Shown: piece by piece, positions 7,696 to 16,034 of the stretch
How positions within the stretch are numbered: the first letter of the stretch is position 1
Layout: every line of letters starts with the position of its first letter
Assembly: GCF_019396385.1 (NCBI RefSeq)
Contig: NZ_JAHKRN010000021.1
Location: forward strand, 79,241-143,240
Source: Nonomuraea harbinensis
Lineage (GTDB): Bacteria > Actinomycetota > Actinomycetes > Streptosporangiales > Streptosporangiaceae
Reading direction: 5' to 3'
DNA length: 64,000 nucleotides
The notes under the pieces: model-generated
What the model saw: only the letters and a program-made list of their open reading frames with translations
Told to the model about the DNA's origin: nothing
Database searches by the model: none
Translations under genes and position numbers: made by a program

Positions 7696-8439
7696 ATGGC
7701 GACTTTGGTGCTGCTACGGCATGGCGAGAGCGACTGGAACGCGAAGGGCCTGTTCACCGGCTGGGTGGACGTGAGCCTGTCGGCGAAGGGCGAGGACGAG
7801 GCCCGCCGGGGCGGCAAGCTCCTCACCGACGCCGGCCTCTACCCCGACGTCGTCCACACGAGCCTGCTCAACCGGGCCATCCAGACGGCCCAGTTCGCCC
7901 TCGGCGAGGCCGACCTCCTCTGGCTCCCGGTCAAGCGCTCCTGGCGGCTCAACGAGCGCCACTACGGCGCCCTCCAGGGCAAGAACAAGGCCCAGACCCG
8001 CGAGCAGTTCGGCGAGGAGCAGTTCATGCTCTGGCGGCGCTCCTACGACACGCCCCCGCCACCCATCGCCGACGACGACGAGTTCTCCCAGGTGGGCGAC
8101 CGCCGCTACGCCCTCCTCCCGCCCGAGCTGATGCCGCGTACCGAATGCCTCAAGGACGTGGTGGACCGGATGCTGCCGTACTGGTACGACGAGATCGTGC
8201 CCGACCTGTCGGCGGGCCGGACCGTCCTCGTGGCCGCGCACGGCAACTCGCTGCGCGCCCTGGTCAAGCACCTCGACGACATCAGCGACGACGACATCGC
8301 CGGGCTCAACATCCCCACCGGCATCCCGCTCCGCTACGACCTGGACGAGCACTTCCGGCCGCTGCGGCGCGGCGGCGAGTACCTCGACCCGGAGGCCGCC
8401 AAGGCAGCCGCCGAAGCCGTCGCCAACCAGGGGCGTTGA
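7696..8439 (+). CDS. gpmA: 2,3-bisphosphoglycerate-dependent phosphoglycerate mutase
   Basis: A 247-residue glycolytic enzyme interconverting 3- and 2-phosphoglycerate through a phosphohistidine. The catalytic motif LLRHGESDWN is at residues 6-15, with WRLNERHYGALQGKNK and the second histidine in VAAHGNSLRALVKHL. The ATG at 7696 is chosen over one at 7687 because AGGA lies 8 nt upstream and the family starts MATLVLLRHG. It is the last conserved gene before the accessory segment; in mycobacteria senX3-regX3 follows directly. Confidence 0.96.
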   Translation: MATLVLLRHGESDWNAKGLFTGWVDVSLSAKGEDEARRGGKLLTDAGLYPDVVHTSLLNRAIQTAQFALGEADLLWLPVKRSWRLNERHYGALQGKNKAQTREQFGEEQFMLWRRSYDTPPPPIADDDEFSQVGDRRYALLPPELMPRTECLKDVVDRMLPYWYDEIVPDLSAGRTVLVAAHGNSLRALVKHLDDISDDDIAGLNIPTGIPLRYDLDEHFRPLRRGGEYLDPEAAKAAAEAVANQGR

Positions 8440-8470
8440 CCGGACCGCCGCTTCCGGAAAAACCTGAAGA

Positions 8471-8543
8471 TCTTTTTGGGAACCCCCTCGGGCTGGGCGC
8501 CGTGATGCGTGCCCGTGGCCCGCTCAGCCCGCCGTAGGGGGTG
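8471..8543 (+). repeat. Dispersed stem-loop repeat, copy A
   Basis: First of four ~70-bp copies. Arms CGGGCTGGGCG (8489-8499) and CGCTCAGCCCG (8521-8531) pair over 11 bp with one G-U position; an inner CCG/TGG stem closes a 13-nt loop. It is flanked by GGGAACCCCC on one side and CCGTAGGGGG on the other. It lies beyond the 3' end of the minus-strand membrane-protein gene and beyond gpmA. Confidence 0.8.
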
Positions 8544-8629
8544 AAGGGCGTGTGCTCGACGGTCGTTCATGTCCAGGGAAGCCCTCAGCGCGGCGGCGGG
8601 CTTCATGCCGCGGGGCTTCACCCGGATAC

Positions 8630-9118
8630 CTACTGTCGAAGATCCTGTCGAAGGCCGGTCGTCGCGGGACCGGCCGGGTCGGCGGGGGTTCGAGGCCATG
8701 TCCAGGCGGAGCGCACGATGAAGGCCAGGAGCAGCACCTCGATTCCGATGGAGAGGCCGTAGAAGGAGGCCCATTCCCAGGACTCCCCTACCGCGTTGAA
8801 CGCCGAGTAGGGGATGTAGAGCGATGCGACGACGAGGTTCGTGGCGCGGTTCACCCGGGCGGGCAGCGTCACGGAGAGCATCACCATCAGGGCCGGGATC
8901 GCCATGGACGCGAGCATGACGGTCAACAAGGTCGCGCTGATGTCGAACTCGAAGACGACGCCGGCCAGGATGTTGTCGACGGTGCCAGGCTTGTAAAGGT
9001 GGAAGTAATCGACGTAGATGTAGAGGAACATGATGCTGGTCCATGCGGCGGCGAGCTTGACCTGCACGGGGACCGGCGGGTTGGCGAGCAGGGTCGGAGT
9101 TTTCGTCTGGATGGTCAT
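8630..9118 (-). CDS. Four-helix membrane protein (DUF6326-like)
   Basis: A 162-residue membrane protein with about four hydrophobic helices (residues 20-40, 58-78, 88-110 and 122-142). The segments VQVKLAAAWTSIMFLYIYVD and VNRATNLVVASLYIPYSAFN recall the DUF6326 family; function unknown. The ATG at 9118 follows a weak AGAAG site; an open frame continues upstream but is not protein-like. It is divergent from a TetR gene whose operator array lies in the shared region, so it is the probable regulated target. Confidence 0.68.
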   Translation of the reverse strand: MTIQTKTPTLLANPPVPVQVKLAAAWTSIMFLYIYVDYFHLYKPGTVDNILAGVVFEFDISATLLTVMLASMAIPALMVMLSVTLPARVNRATNLVVASLYIPYSAFNAVGESWEWASFYGLSIGIEVLLLAFIVRSAWTWPRTPADPAGPATTGLRQDLRQ

Positions 9119-9461
9119 CGGTTCTTCTTTCGGGAGGAGCGGTCCGTCCGCCGGAGTGGCGGCAGGTTGGGACGTACACACGCACGGGGTCGGGTCGTTC
9201 TCGTCGGTCCGGTCGTCAGACGGTGACGACGACGTGCCCGTGACCAGCACCTCACCTGGACGGGCACATCGCCTCGACCGGGCAGCGGTAGCCCGGACCT
9301 CGGACGACGCGAGCACTGAGGGCAGGCCGTAGCGGTGCTGGGGCGGCGGCCCGCGTCGTCGTCGCCCTCGGTGGACTCGCCCCCGGCACCAGGCGTGCTC
9401 CGGCATTCGATCGCTGTTCGATCCCCACAGAAGCCTCCTCACGTCCGAGCTACGACCTAGT
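9119..9461. other. Non-coding interval with no clear gene
   Basis: About 340 nt between the membrane-protein start and the TetR operator array. Open frames on both strands lack start signals and family resemblance. One minus-strand frame ends GHGHVVVTV just before a stop near 9216, like the tail of a zinc-binding alcohol dehydrogenase, but it is broken a few codons upstream. At most this is eroded gene debris. Confidence 0.4.
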
Positions 9462-9506
9462 TCGTACACCGTACGTCGTACACCGTACTAAGCTCGTACG
9501 CTGTAC
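9462..9506. promoter_or_regulatory. Triple operator of the TetR-type regulator
   Basis: Three 13-bp sites occur: TCGTACACCGTAC (9462-9474), the same again (9476-9488), and TCGTACGCTGTAC (9494-9506). Each has CGTAC and GTAC(G/T/C) arms around a 3-nt centre. They lie 54 nt before the TetR start, in the region shared with the divergent membrane-protein gene, as expected for an autoregulating TetR protein. Confidence 0.6.
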
Positions 9507-9559
9507 CATGACCCTACGTTGAACGCTTGTCAAGCCGTTCGAAGGAGCGAGGAGACCCG

Positions 9560-10234
9560 TTGTCTGCGAGGGAACGACGCCAGGTCGCGTCAGATGCGGG
9601 GCTGAGCAAGAAGCGGGTGGTGGACGAGGCGGTCCGGCTCGCCGACCGCGAGGGGGTCGGCGAGCTGAGCATGCGCCGGCTGGCCGGCTCGCTCGGCGCG
9701 GGCGCGATGTCGCTCTACTACTACGTGGCGAGCAAGGAAGAGTTGCTGGACGCCATGATCGACGTCGTGTTCGAAGAGATCGAGCTCCCGCCTGCGGAGA
9801 CCGACTGGCAGTCAGCGATGCGACGTCGGGCGATATCCGCCCGACAGGTTCTCGCACGCCACCCGTGGGCGATCGGCCTGATGGAGTCGCGGACATCGCC
9901 GGGGCCCGCGAACCTCCGCCACCGCGAAGCGGTCACCGCCTGCCTGCGAAGGGCCGGCTTCTCGGTCGTGATGACTACGCACGCCAACTGGTTGCTCGAC
10001 AGCTATGTCTACGGTTTCGCCCTGCAGGAAGCCAGCCTGCCGTTCGACACCGCCGACGAGCTCGCGGACATGGCCGAGGACGTCTTCCTGCCCCAGCTTC
10101 CTCCTGACGAGTTCCCCTACCTCAACGAGTCCGCCGCGGTGCTCGCCGCTGCCGGCTACGACCCGGCGGAGGAGTTCACCTTCGGCCTCGACCTCGTCCT
10201 GGCCGCCCTCGAGCCCCTCAGAGTGCCTGCGTGA
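9560..10234 (+). CDS. TetR/AcrR-family regulator with TetR_C-type ligand domain
   Basis: A 224-residue repressor. The N-terminal HTH is near residues 15-62 (SKKRVVDEAVRLADREG, then LSMRRLAGSLGAGAMSLYYY and KEELLDAMID). The C-terminal half resembles the TetR_C ligand-binding domain of tetracycline-type repressors. The TTG at 9560 is chosen because GAGGAG lies 5 nt upstream; a TTG at 9527 is also in frame. It probably controls itself and the divergent four-helix membrane protein through the three sites upstream. Confidence 0.85.
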   Translation: MSARERRQVASDAGLSKKRVVDEAVRLADREGVGELSMRRLAGSLGAGAMSLYYYVASKEELLDAMIDVVFEEIELPPAETDWQSAMRRRAISARQVLARHPWAIGLMESRTSPGPANLRHREAVTACLRRAGFSVVMTTHANWLLDSYVYGFALQEASLPFDTADELADMAEDVFLPQLPPDEFPYLNESAAVLAAAGYDPAEEFTFGLDLVLAALEPLRVPA

Positions 10235-10263
10235 GCACGCGCCTGCGCAGGAACAGCATCGCC

Positions 10264-10335
10264 ACCCCCTACGGCGGGCTGAGCGGGCCGCAGGCACGCA
10301 TGACGGCGCCCAGCCCGAGGGGGTTCCCCAAAGGT
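10264..10335 (-). repeat. Dispersed stem-loop repeat, copy B
   Basis: Same element as copy A in the opposite orientation. Arms are 10275-10285 and 10307-10317, flanked by ACCCCCTACGG on the left and AGGGGGTTCCCC on the right. It begins about 30 nt after the stop of the TetR gene. Confidence 0.8.
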
Positions 10336-10410
10336 TTCTGGTTGTGAACCAAGACGACAGGTCCCGCCCAGCACGCGCCCGCCCGCCGATCGCCCACGGC
10401 GGCCATGCGC

Positions 10411-10438
10411 CGTGTCACCGCAAACGTGTCACCACAAA
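10411..10438. repeat. 14-bp tandem duplication
   Basis: CGTGTCACCGCAAA is followed at once by CGTGTCACCACAAA, one mismatch. It lies between repeat B and the 3' end of the FMN-binding protein gene. No function is apparent. Confidence 0.5.
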
Positions 10439-10495
10439 GACGTGCAGCCGCGGAAAGATATCTCGTCACGGAAAGAACAGAAAAACAGAGAACAA

Positions 10496-10999
10496 CTACT
10501 CGCGCCGCCATGGAACGATGGATGTTCGGTGGTCGGCGTTGATGGAGTGCGGCGGGCACGGCCGGCGGGGTTCTCGCGGGCAGAGCACGAACGCCTCCGT
10601 GACGGTGGCGCGATACAGCCGCCAGGCCGCCGGCGCGGTCACGTCGTCCACGGTGATCGCGCTCCCGCCTCGGGTCGCGGGGCCGGGGTAGACGCCGACG
10701 CCGTGGTCGAGGTCGCTCCCGGATAGTTCGGCGGCCGTGCCCGAGAGGTAGACGGCGCGGCCGTGGTAGGGCGGCACCCCCGAGTCGAAGACGACCATGC
10801 TCACCTCAGGGCGCCGTGCGAGGTTGAGCGAGTGTGCGGCGTCGGGGGACGACACCCAGTAGAACGCCTGATAGTCGGCCGTCGCGAAGTACACCGGCGA
10901 GACCCACGGCCGCCCCTCGGCGTCCACGGTGCCGAGCGTCATATACAGGTTGGCGTCGAGGAGCGCGCGGGCGTGCGCGTCGAGGTCATCCGGGCTCAT
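10496..10999 (-). CDS. Pyridoxamine 5'-phosphate oxidase-family FMN/F420-binding protein
   Basis: A 167-residue split-barrel flavin-binding protein. The family signature is ANLYMTLGTVDAEGRPWVSP (about 15-34), then VYFATADYQAFYWVSS and RRPEVSMVVFDS. Substrate and cofactor choice (FMN or F420) cannot be told. It differs from the true pdxH at 49737 in lacking that enzyme's C-terminal region. The ATG at 10999 overlaps the stop of the RibD-C gene (TGATG), so the two are coupled. A small-molecule reductase role is an inference. Confidence 0.82.
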   Translation of the reverse strand: MSPDDLDAHARALLDANLYMTLGTVDAEGRPWVSPVYFATADYQAFYWVSSPDAAHSLNLARRPEVSMVVFDSGVPPYHGRAVYLSGTAAELSGSDLDHGVGVYPGPATRGGSAITVDDVTAPAAWRLYRATVTEAFVLCPREPRRPCPPHSINADHRTSIVPWRRE

Positions 11000-11610
11000 C
11001 AGCGGCGCACCTTGAACTTCAGGTGCAGGACCCCGTCGCCTTGGACGACCAGGTGGGGCTGTTCCAGGAGGTGCTGGCCGCCGATGCCGCCGAAGTAGCG
11101 CCGGCCCGACCCGAACACCACCGGCACCACGTCGATCGCCACCTCGTCCACGAGGCCGGCGGCCAGGATCTGGCCGCCGACGTCGCCGGCGTTCAGGCTG
11201 ATGGTCCGCTCCCCGGCGAGCTCCTGGGCCTTGGCGATCGCGGCGGTCACGTCGGTCACGAAATGGTACGAAGCCTCCGGATGCCAGCCCTCGGGCTTGG
11301 GGCGGTGGGACACGACCACCACGTGGTCGCCCGTGGGCGGACTGCCCTCCCAGCCGTTCGTCAGGTCGAACAGGCGGCGGCCAATCACGATCACGCCGAT
11401 CGACCGCCACATCTTCCGGACGTAGTCCGCCGACGCCCGGGAGACCTTGAAACCGTTGCCGCCCTCGGAGTGGTCGAACCCCTGCTCGTCCTGCTCGGCG
11501 AGCGGGGTGTCGCCGTTGTAGTACCAGTCGTGCAGCGGCCCGACGCCGTCGTTCTCGTCGGCGATGAAGCCGTCCACCGACATCACGTTGTGCATGATCA
11601 CTTTGCCCAC
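10999..11610 (-). CDS. Dihydrofolate reductase/RibD C-terminal-like reductase
   Basis: A 203-residue reductase of the RibD_C/DHFR-like fold. Characteristic parts are the start KVIMHNVMSVDGFIADENDG, VIVIGRRLFDLTNGW near 72-86, VVVVSHRPKP, and GDVGGQILAAGLVDEVAIDV. Family members use NADPH; the substrate is unknown and this is unlikely to be the housekeeping folA or ribD. The GTG at 11610 has GAGGAG 5 nt upstream and overlaps the AraC gene by 13 nt. Confidence 0.85.
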   Translation of the reverse strand: MGKVIMHNVMSVDGFIADENDGVGPLHDWYYNGDTPLAEQDEQGFDHSEGGNGFKVSRASADYVRKMWRSIGVIVIGRRLFDLTNGWEGSPPTGDHVVVVSHRPKPEGWHPEASYHFVTDVTAAIAKAQELAGERTISLNAGDVGGQILAAGLVDEVAIDVVPVVFGSGRRYFGGIGGQHLLEQPHLVVQGDGVLHLKFKVRR

Positions 11611-12536
11611 AGGTTCTCCTCGGATCCGCTGGTGTGTTCGCCGTCGATCCTGTCGGTCTCCGGGGCGTCCGGGCTTGAAGAAAATCCATCAATGGGCATC
11701 GGGCCGTTGTCGGGCGGGAAGTCACGTTCGGCGGGGAAGCGGCGCCGCAGGGCGAGATACTCGGTCGGGGTGTGGCCGGTGAACTCCTTGAACTCCCTGC
11801 TGAAGTGGGCCTGGTCGGCGAAGCCCACGGCCTGCGCGAGCGCGGGCCAGTCGACGGGACGCGGGGCGTCGACGGACAGGATCAGCCGCGCGAAACGGTA
11901 GATCCGCGCCACCCGCTTCGGCGTCACCCCGACATGGGACTTGAACAGCGTGGCCAGATGGTTGCCGCTCACTGCGGCGGTGTCGGCCAGCGCGCCCACC
12001 GGGACCGCGCCCCAGGCGGCGGCCAGCTGCCCGCCCACGTGCCGGACCAGGTCGAGACTGCGCGACGGCGCCTCGGCGAGACGCGAGCGCAGCTCCTCCT
12101 CCACGATCCGCAGCGTCTCGGCGGGCGACGCGAGCGCGCCGGCCCGGTCGCGCATCCGGTCCAGGGACCGCTGCCAGACGGCGTCGACCGCGTCCACCGG
12201 CACCCACCGGTTCCGCAGCGCGGTCGGCGGCACGTCGACGAACGGGGACAGCCCCCACGGCTTGAAGTGCACGCCCACGACCCGCACCGCCGCGGGGTAC
12301 TCGATGAGGAACCGCCTGGTCCAGACCCCCATCAACCACCCGCCGGTGACGGTCGCGGGCGGCACCGAAGGGTCCGAGTCCCACAGGCGGACGGGTCCGC
12401 CCAGATTGACCATCAGGTGCGCCGACGGCATCGGCGGCACGTTCATCAGGCGATGCCGCGGCACGCCCGTCAGGCAGTAGACGTCGTCGACGAACCGGTC
12501 GAGCGGCGGATCAGGCACCCGTCCGACGTAGTCCAT
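11598..12536 (-). CDS. AraC-family transcriptional regulator
   Basis: A 312-residue regulator. The N-terminal half is a ligand or sensor domain of the DUF6597 type, with VDDVYCLTGVPRHRLMNVPP and GGWLMGVWTRRF. The C-terminal AraC HTH is near residues 190-280, with GALADTAAVSGNHLATLFKS and AQAVGFADQAHFSREFKEFT. The C-terminus extends about 45 polar residues past the HTH. It leads an overlapping operon with the RibD-C-like and FMN-binding genes, which it probably activates. Confidence 0.85.
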   Translation of the reverse strand: MDYVGRVPDPPLDRFVDDVYCLTGVPRHRLMNVPPMPSAHLMVNLGGPVRLWDSDPSVPPATVTGGWLMGVWTRRFLIEYPAAVRVVGVHFKPWGLSPFVDVPPTALRNRWVPVDAVDAVWQRSLDRMRDRAGALASPAETLRIVEEELRSRLAEAPSRSLDLVRHVGGQLAAAWGAVPVGALADTAAVSGNHLATLFKSHVGVTPKRVARIYRFARLILSVDAPRPVDWPALAQAVGFADQAHFSREFKEFTGHTPTEYLALRRRFPAERDFPPDNGPMPIDGFSSSPDAPETDRIDGEHTSGSEENLWAK

Positions 12537-12576
12537 GGATCCAGTGTGGCCGCCGTCCCCAGGTTCACGACATCAA

Positions 12577-12645
12577 AAGCTTTGGGAAAACCCCTCGGGC
12601 CGGGCGCCGTGATGCGTGCCTGCGGCCCGCTCAGCCCGCCGTAGA
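12577..12645 (+). repeat. Dispersed stem-loop repeat, copy C
   Basis: Same element, plus orientation. Arms are CGGGCCGGGCG (12596-12606) and CGCTCAGCCCG (12628-12638). It overlaps the 3' end of the histidine kinase gene, whose stop codon (12631-12633) and final Thr-Ala-Gly lie inside the repeat. Confidence 0.8.
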
Positions 12646-13722
12646 GGCCGTGAACCGCACGGTGACCACCAGGCCGCCTTCCGGGCGGGCCGTGGCCGTC
12701 AGGTCGGCGTGGGCGTGGGCGACGGCGTGGACGATGGCGAGGCCGAGTCCGTAGCCGTGCCGTCCGTGGCGATCCTTCGCGAGTCTCTGGAAGGGCTGGA
12801 AGAGGCGCGGGATCTGGTCGCCGGGGATGACCGGCCCGCTGTTGGCGACCGTGAGCGTCGCCTGCGTGCCGGAGGTCCCGGTGGTGATCCGGATGTCCCC
12901 GCCTCGATGGTTGTGCCGGACGGCGTTGTCGACGAGGTTGGCGACCAGGCTCTCGACCAGTCCGAGGTCCCCGGCCGTCACGGCGGGCGCGAGGTGCTCG
13001 GCGAGGTCGACGTCCCGCTCCGCGACCTGGTCGCGGCGTGCCGCGAGCACTCGTTCCGCGACGCGGGCGAGGTCGAGGGTGTCCCAGCGGGCCGCGCCGC
13101 GCTCGCTGACGGCCAGTTCGAGCAGGGTCTGGACGAGCCGCTCCTGATGTTCGCCCAGGGCGAGCGCCTCCCGGCACGCCGAGCGCAGCGTGTCGGCGTC
13201 GGCGTCCGGGTCGGCGAGGACGACCTCGAGAAGGGTGCGCAGGCCCGCGAGAGGGGTGCGCAGCTCGTGCGAGGCGTTGGCGACGAAGTGGCGCTGGGCG
13301 TCGAAGGCGGCCTGCAGGCGGGCGAACAGGTCGTCGAGGGTGTGGCCGAGCTCGGTCAGCTCGTCCGTCGGCTCACCGAGGTCGAGGCGCCGGTGCAGGT
13401 CCCCGGCGGAGATGCTCTTGGCCGTGCCGGTGATGGCGCGCAGCGGTTGCAGGAACCGTCCGGCCACGTACCAGCCCAGTGCCAGCGCGACCGGCACCAG
13501 GAGCACCAGGGCGACGGCGGACCCGACGAGGAACTGGGGGAGGCTGATCCCGGTCTCCGCGACCGGCCCCGAGGTGGCGCCGTCGGGCGTGGCCGCGTCG
13601 ATGCTGACGAGCGGGACGCCGACGAAGACGAGCACGAAGGCCCCGGCGGCGTAGATGCCGGCCGCGTAGGCGAGGGCGAGCCGCTTCTGCAGGGACCTCC
13701 TGGCGAACCGCCGGGTCGTCAT
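12631..13722 (-). CDS. Sensor histidine kinase
   Basis: A 363-residue membrane kinase. Two membrane helices (about 13-38 and 66-90) flank a short outer loop of about 28 residues; a HAMP-like region follows, then the H-box FVANASHELRTPLAGLRTLL, the N-box LVANLVDNAVRHNH and the G-box HGYGLGLAIV. The F box is weak. The ATG at 13722 overlaps the response-regulator stop (ATGA). The last codons come from repeat C. It presumably phosphorylates the coupled regulator; the signal is unknown. Confidence 0.9.
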   Translation of the reverse strand: MTTRRFARRSLQKRLALAYAAGIYAAGAFVLVFVGVPLVSIDAATPDGATSGPVAETGISLPQFLVGSAVALVLLVPVALALGWYVAGRFLQPLRAITGTAKSISAGDLHRRLDLGEPTDELTELGHTLDDLFARLQAAFDAQRHFVANASHELRTPLAGLRTLLEVVLADPDADADTLRSACREALALGEHQERLVQTLLELAVSERGAARWDTLDLARVAERVLAARRDQVAERDVDLAEHLAPAVTAGDLGLVESLVANLVDNAVRHNHRGGDIRITTGTSGTQATLTVANSGPVIPGDQIPRLFQPFQRLAKDRHGRHGYGLGLAIVHAVAHAHADLTATARPEGGLVVTVRFTASTAG

Positions 13723-14381
13723 GACGGCCGGAGACGGTAGCCGGCCTCGCGGACGGTCTCGATCACGGGCGGGTCGCCGAGCTTGGCCCGCAGCCGGTGC
13801 ACGGCATGCTTGACGGCGCTGCTGAACGGGTCGGCGGCCTCGTCCCACACGCGTTCGAGCAGCTCCTCAGCGGGGATGACCAGGCCCGGCACGGCGAGCA
13901 GGCATTCGAGCAGCCCGAACTCCCTCGGGCTCAGCTCCAGGCGGCGACCCGCCCGGAACGCGACCCGGCGGGCCGGATCGAGCGTGATGTCCCCGCATGT
14001 CAGAGTCGGCGGCAGCGGCGGCGCGGCGCGGCGGGCCAGGGCACGGACCCGGGCGACCAGCTCGGCGAACGCGAACGGCTTGGGCAGGTAGTCGTCGGCG
14101 CCGAGGCTGAGCCCGTCGACGCGGTCCTCGATCGTGCCGGACGCCGTGAGCATCAGCACGCGGGTCTCCGAGCGGTCCTGGGCCAGGCCGCGGCAGATCT
14201 CGTCACCGTGCACGCCGGGCAGGTCGCGGTCCAGGATCACCACGTCGTAGCGTGTGGCCGCCAGACGGTCGAGGGCCGCGGTGCCGTCCAGGACGACGTC
14301 CACGGCCATGCCCTCGCGGCGCAGCCCGGTCCCGATGGACCGGGCGAGGATCTCGAAGTCCTCGACGACGAGGACCCTCAT
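13719..14381 (-). CDS. OmpR/PhoB-family response regulator
   Basis: A 220-residue regulator. The receiver domain begins MRVLVVEDFEILARSIG, has the phospho-acceptor Asp in VVILDRDLPG, Thr in MLTASG and Lys in LPKPFAF. A winged-helix DNA-binding domain follows (residues 130-220; SPREFGLLECLLAVPG and the ending VREAGYRLRPS). The start at 14381 is fixed by the receiver fold. It is divergent from the permease-like gene at 14510, its most likely target. Confidence 0.92.
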   Translation of the reverse strand: MRVLVVEDFEILARSIGTGLRREGMAVDVVLDGTAALDRLAATRYDVVILDRDLPGVHGDEICRGLAQDRSETRVLMLTASGTIEDRVDGLSLGADDYLPKPFAFAELVARVRALARRAAPPLPPTLTCGDITLDPARRVAFRAGRRLELSPREFGLLECLLAVPGLVIPAEELLERVWDEAADPFSSAVKHAVHRLRAKLGDPPVIETVREAGYRLRPS

Positions 14382-14509
14382 CGTGTCGCGCGGCCGAACC
14401 CGCCGCCGGATCGAGGTGCCATGCCTCGACGATGCCAGATGCCGGGTTCCAGCCGGGTCGCGGCCGCCGCGACCGTCCCGGAACCACGCACCGCGTAGAA
14501 ACCACCGGC

Positions 14510-15958
14510 ATGAGCACACACCGATTCCCTCAGGCCCTGCGCGCGGAGTGGGCGAGGTTCCGCTCCGCCCGCCGCTGGGCCCTCGCCATGGCGGCCTCCG
14601 CGCTGATCACCGTGTCGATCGGACTGCTGATCGCCGGCGGCGCGCGCAGCAGCTGCGTCACCTGGCAGGGCGACGGCGCCTGCCCCGCGCCGCTGGTGGG
14701 GCCCGACGGCACGGCGGTGAACGACAAGCACTACTTCGTGCACCAGCCGCTCACCGGCGACGGCGGCATCACCGCCAGGGTGTCGGACATGACCGGCCAG
14801 ATGAGGATGCCGGATGAAACGCCCGGTGTGCGGAACGTGAAGGGCGGCACGGTGCCGTGGGCGAAGGCCGGGCTCCTGATCAGGCAGAGCCTCAAACAGG
14901 GCACCCCGTACGCGGCCGTCATGGTCACCGGCGGCCACGGCGTCCGGATGCAGCACAACTTCGTCCACGACGTGGCGGGCGGCCCGGTGGACGGCCCGCG
15001 CTGGCTGCGGCTGACCAGATCGGGCGACACCATCACCGGGTACGAGTCGGTCGACGGCAAGGCGTGGACCGAGGTCGGCACGGCCGAGCTGACCGGTTTG
15101 CCGGAGACGGTCGAGATCGGGTTGTTCGCCGCCTCGCCGAGCGTGGTGTGGCAGATGGCGGGCGCCTTCGCCGAGGCCACCGCCGTCTTCGACCACATCG
15201 GACTGCGGGGCGCGAACGGCCCGTGGCTGCGTGACGACGTCGGCGCCCAGCTGACGCTCGGCGGCAAGACCCCGCACCACCCGGGCGGCGTCGTCGAGTC
15301 CGGCGGCAGGCTCGCCGTGACCGGGAGCGGCGACATAGGCCCCGCCACGGGAGGCGCAGGACTGCGCGCCGACCTCCTGCTGACCGGCGGGGTCCTGGGG
15401 CTGGTCCCGGTGCTCGTGGCGGCCGCCGCGTTCGTCACAGCCGGCGGCGGGCGCACCCCGGTGGCCACGGGCGTGGTGGTCGGCGGCGCCTCCTTCGTGG
15501 CGGGACTGGCGGCCTCGGGGGTGGTGATCCCCGTCGGCCTGATCCTGCTGCGGGCCAACCAGAACCCCATCCAGCCGATCACCCTGGCCACCGGGCTCCG
15601 GGTGGTCGTCGGCTGGGCGGTGTTCACCGCGGTCGCCGCCGTGCTGACCGCGGGCCTCGCCGCGCTGGTCAAGCGGGCCGTCGTGGCCGTCGTGCCGGCC
15701 GTCGCGCTGATCGTCGTGCCCTACCTGCTGGCCACCGCCGGGCTGGCGCCGTGGCTGCTGACGATCACTCCCGCCGCCGGGTTTGCGATCACCCAGAGCG
15801 TGCCCGCCTTCGCGCACGTGGACGTGGACCGGTCGCCGATCGTGGGCTACTACCCCCTGCCGCCCTGGGCGGGGCTGGCCGTGGCCGGCGGGTACGCCGC
15901 CCTCGCCCTGGCCGCCGCGCACCGCAGGAGACCGAGGACCTCGGCTACGGCGGGATGA
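14510..15958 (+). CDS. ABC-2-type permease-like membrane protein with an outer DUF1349-like domain
   Basis: A 482-residue protein. Helix 1 (about 23-43) is followed by an outer domain of about 240 residues containing AGLLIRQSLKQGTPYAAVMV and RSGDTITGYESVDGKAW, a concanavalin-like (DUF1349/laminin-G type) pattern. Then come about six helices (residues 290-475). Proteins of this layout often sit beside an ABC ATPase; none is present here. The final Thr-Ala-Gly and the stop lie inside repeat D. It is divergent from a two-component system, suggesting regulated envelope stress or antibiotic export, which is inference. Confidence 0.66.
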   Translation: MSTHRFPQALRAEWARFRSARRWALAMAASALITVSIGLLIAGGARSSCVTWQGDGACPAPLVGPDGTAVNDKHYFVHQPLTGDGGITARVSDMTGQMRMPDETPGVRNVKGGTVPWAKAGLLIRQSLKQGTPYAAVMVTGGHGVRMQHNFVHDVAGGPVDGPRWLRLTRSGDTITGYESVDGKAWTEVGTAELTGLPETVEIGLFAASPSVVWQMAGAFAEATAVFDHIGLRGANGPWLRDDVGAQLTLGGKTPHHPGGVVESGGRLAVTGSGDIGPATGGAGLRADLLLTGGVLGLVPVLVAAAAFVTAGGGRTPVATGVVVGGASFVAGLAASGVVIPVGLILLRANQNPIQPITLATGLRVVVGWAVFTAVAAVLTAGLAALVKRAVVAVVPAVALIVVPYLLATAGLAPWLLTITPAAGFAITQSVPAFAHVDVDRSPIVGYYPLPPWAGLAVAGGYAALALAAAHRRRPRTSATAG

Positions 15959-16010
15959 GCGGGCCGCAGGCACGCGTCACGGCGCCCGGCCCGAGGGGTT
16001 TCCCGAAAAG
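15945..16010 (-). repeat. Dispersed stem-loop repeat, copy D
   Basis: Same element, minus orientation. Arms are CGGGATGAGCG (15951-15961) and CGCCCGGCCCG (15983-15993), with two mismatches, so this is the most eroded copy. It provides the stop codon of the permease-like gene. Confidence 0.78.
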
Positions 16011-16034
16011 CTCGTGACTGTCGCCCGATCGGGA

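Noticed and set aside
9119..9461. Possible alcohol dehydrogenase C-terminus (GHGHVVVTV) on the minus strand
   Set aside because: The frame is closed by a stop a few codons upstream and nothing else of the family can be seen, so it could be chance.
9462..9506. Short repeats resembling a minimal CRISPR
   Set aside because: Units are 13 bp with 1-5 nt between them and no cas genes; the palindromic form and position fit a TetR operator.
8471..16010. The four repeats as ends of insertion sequences
   Set aside because: No transposase or target duplications lie between or beside them, and each copy is itself a complete hairpin.
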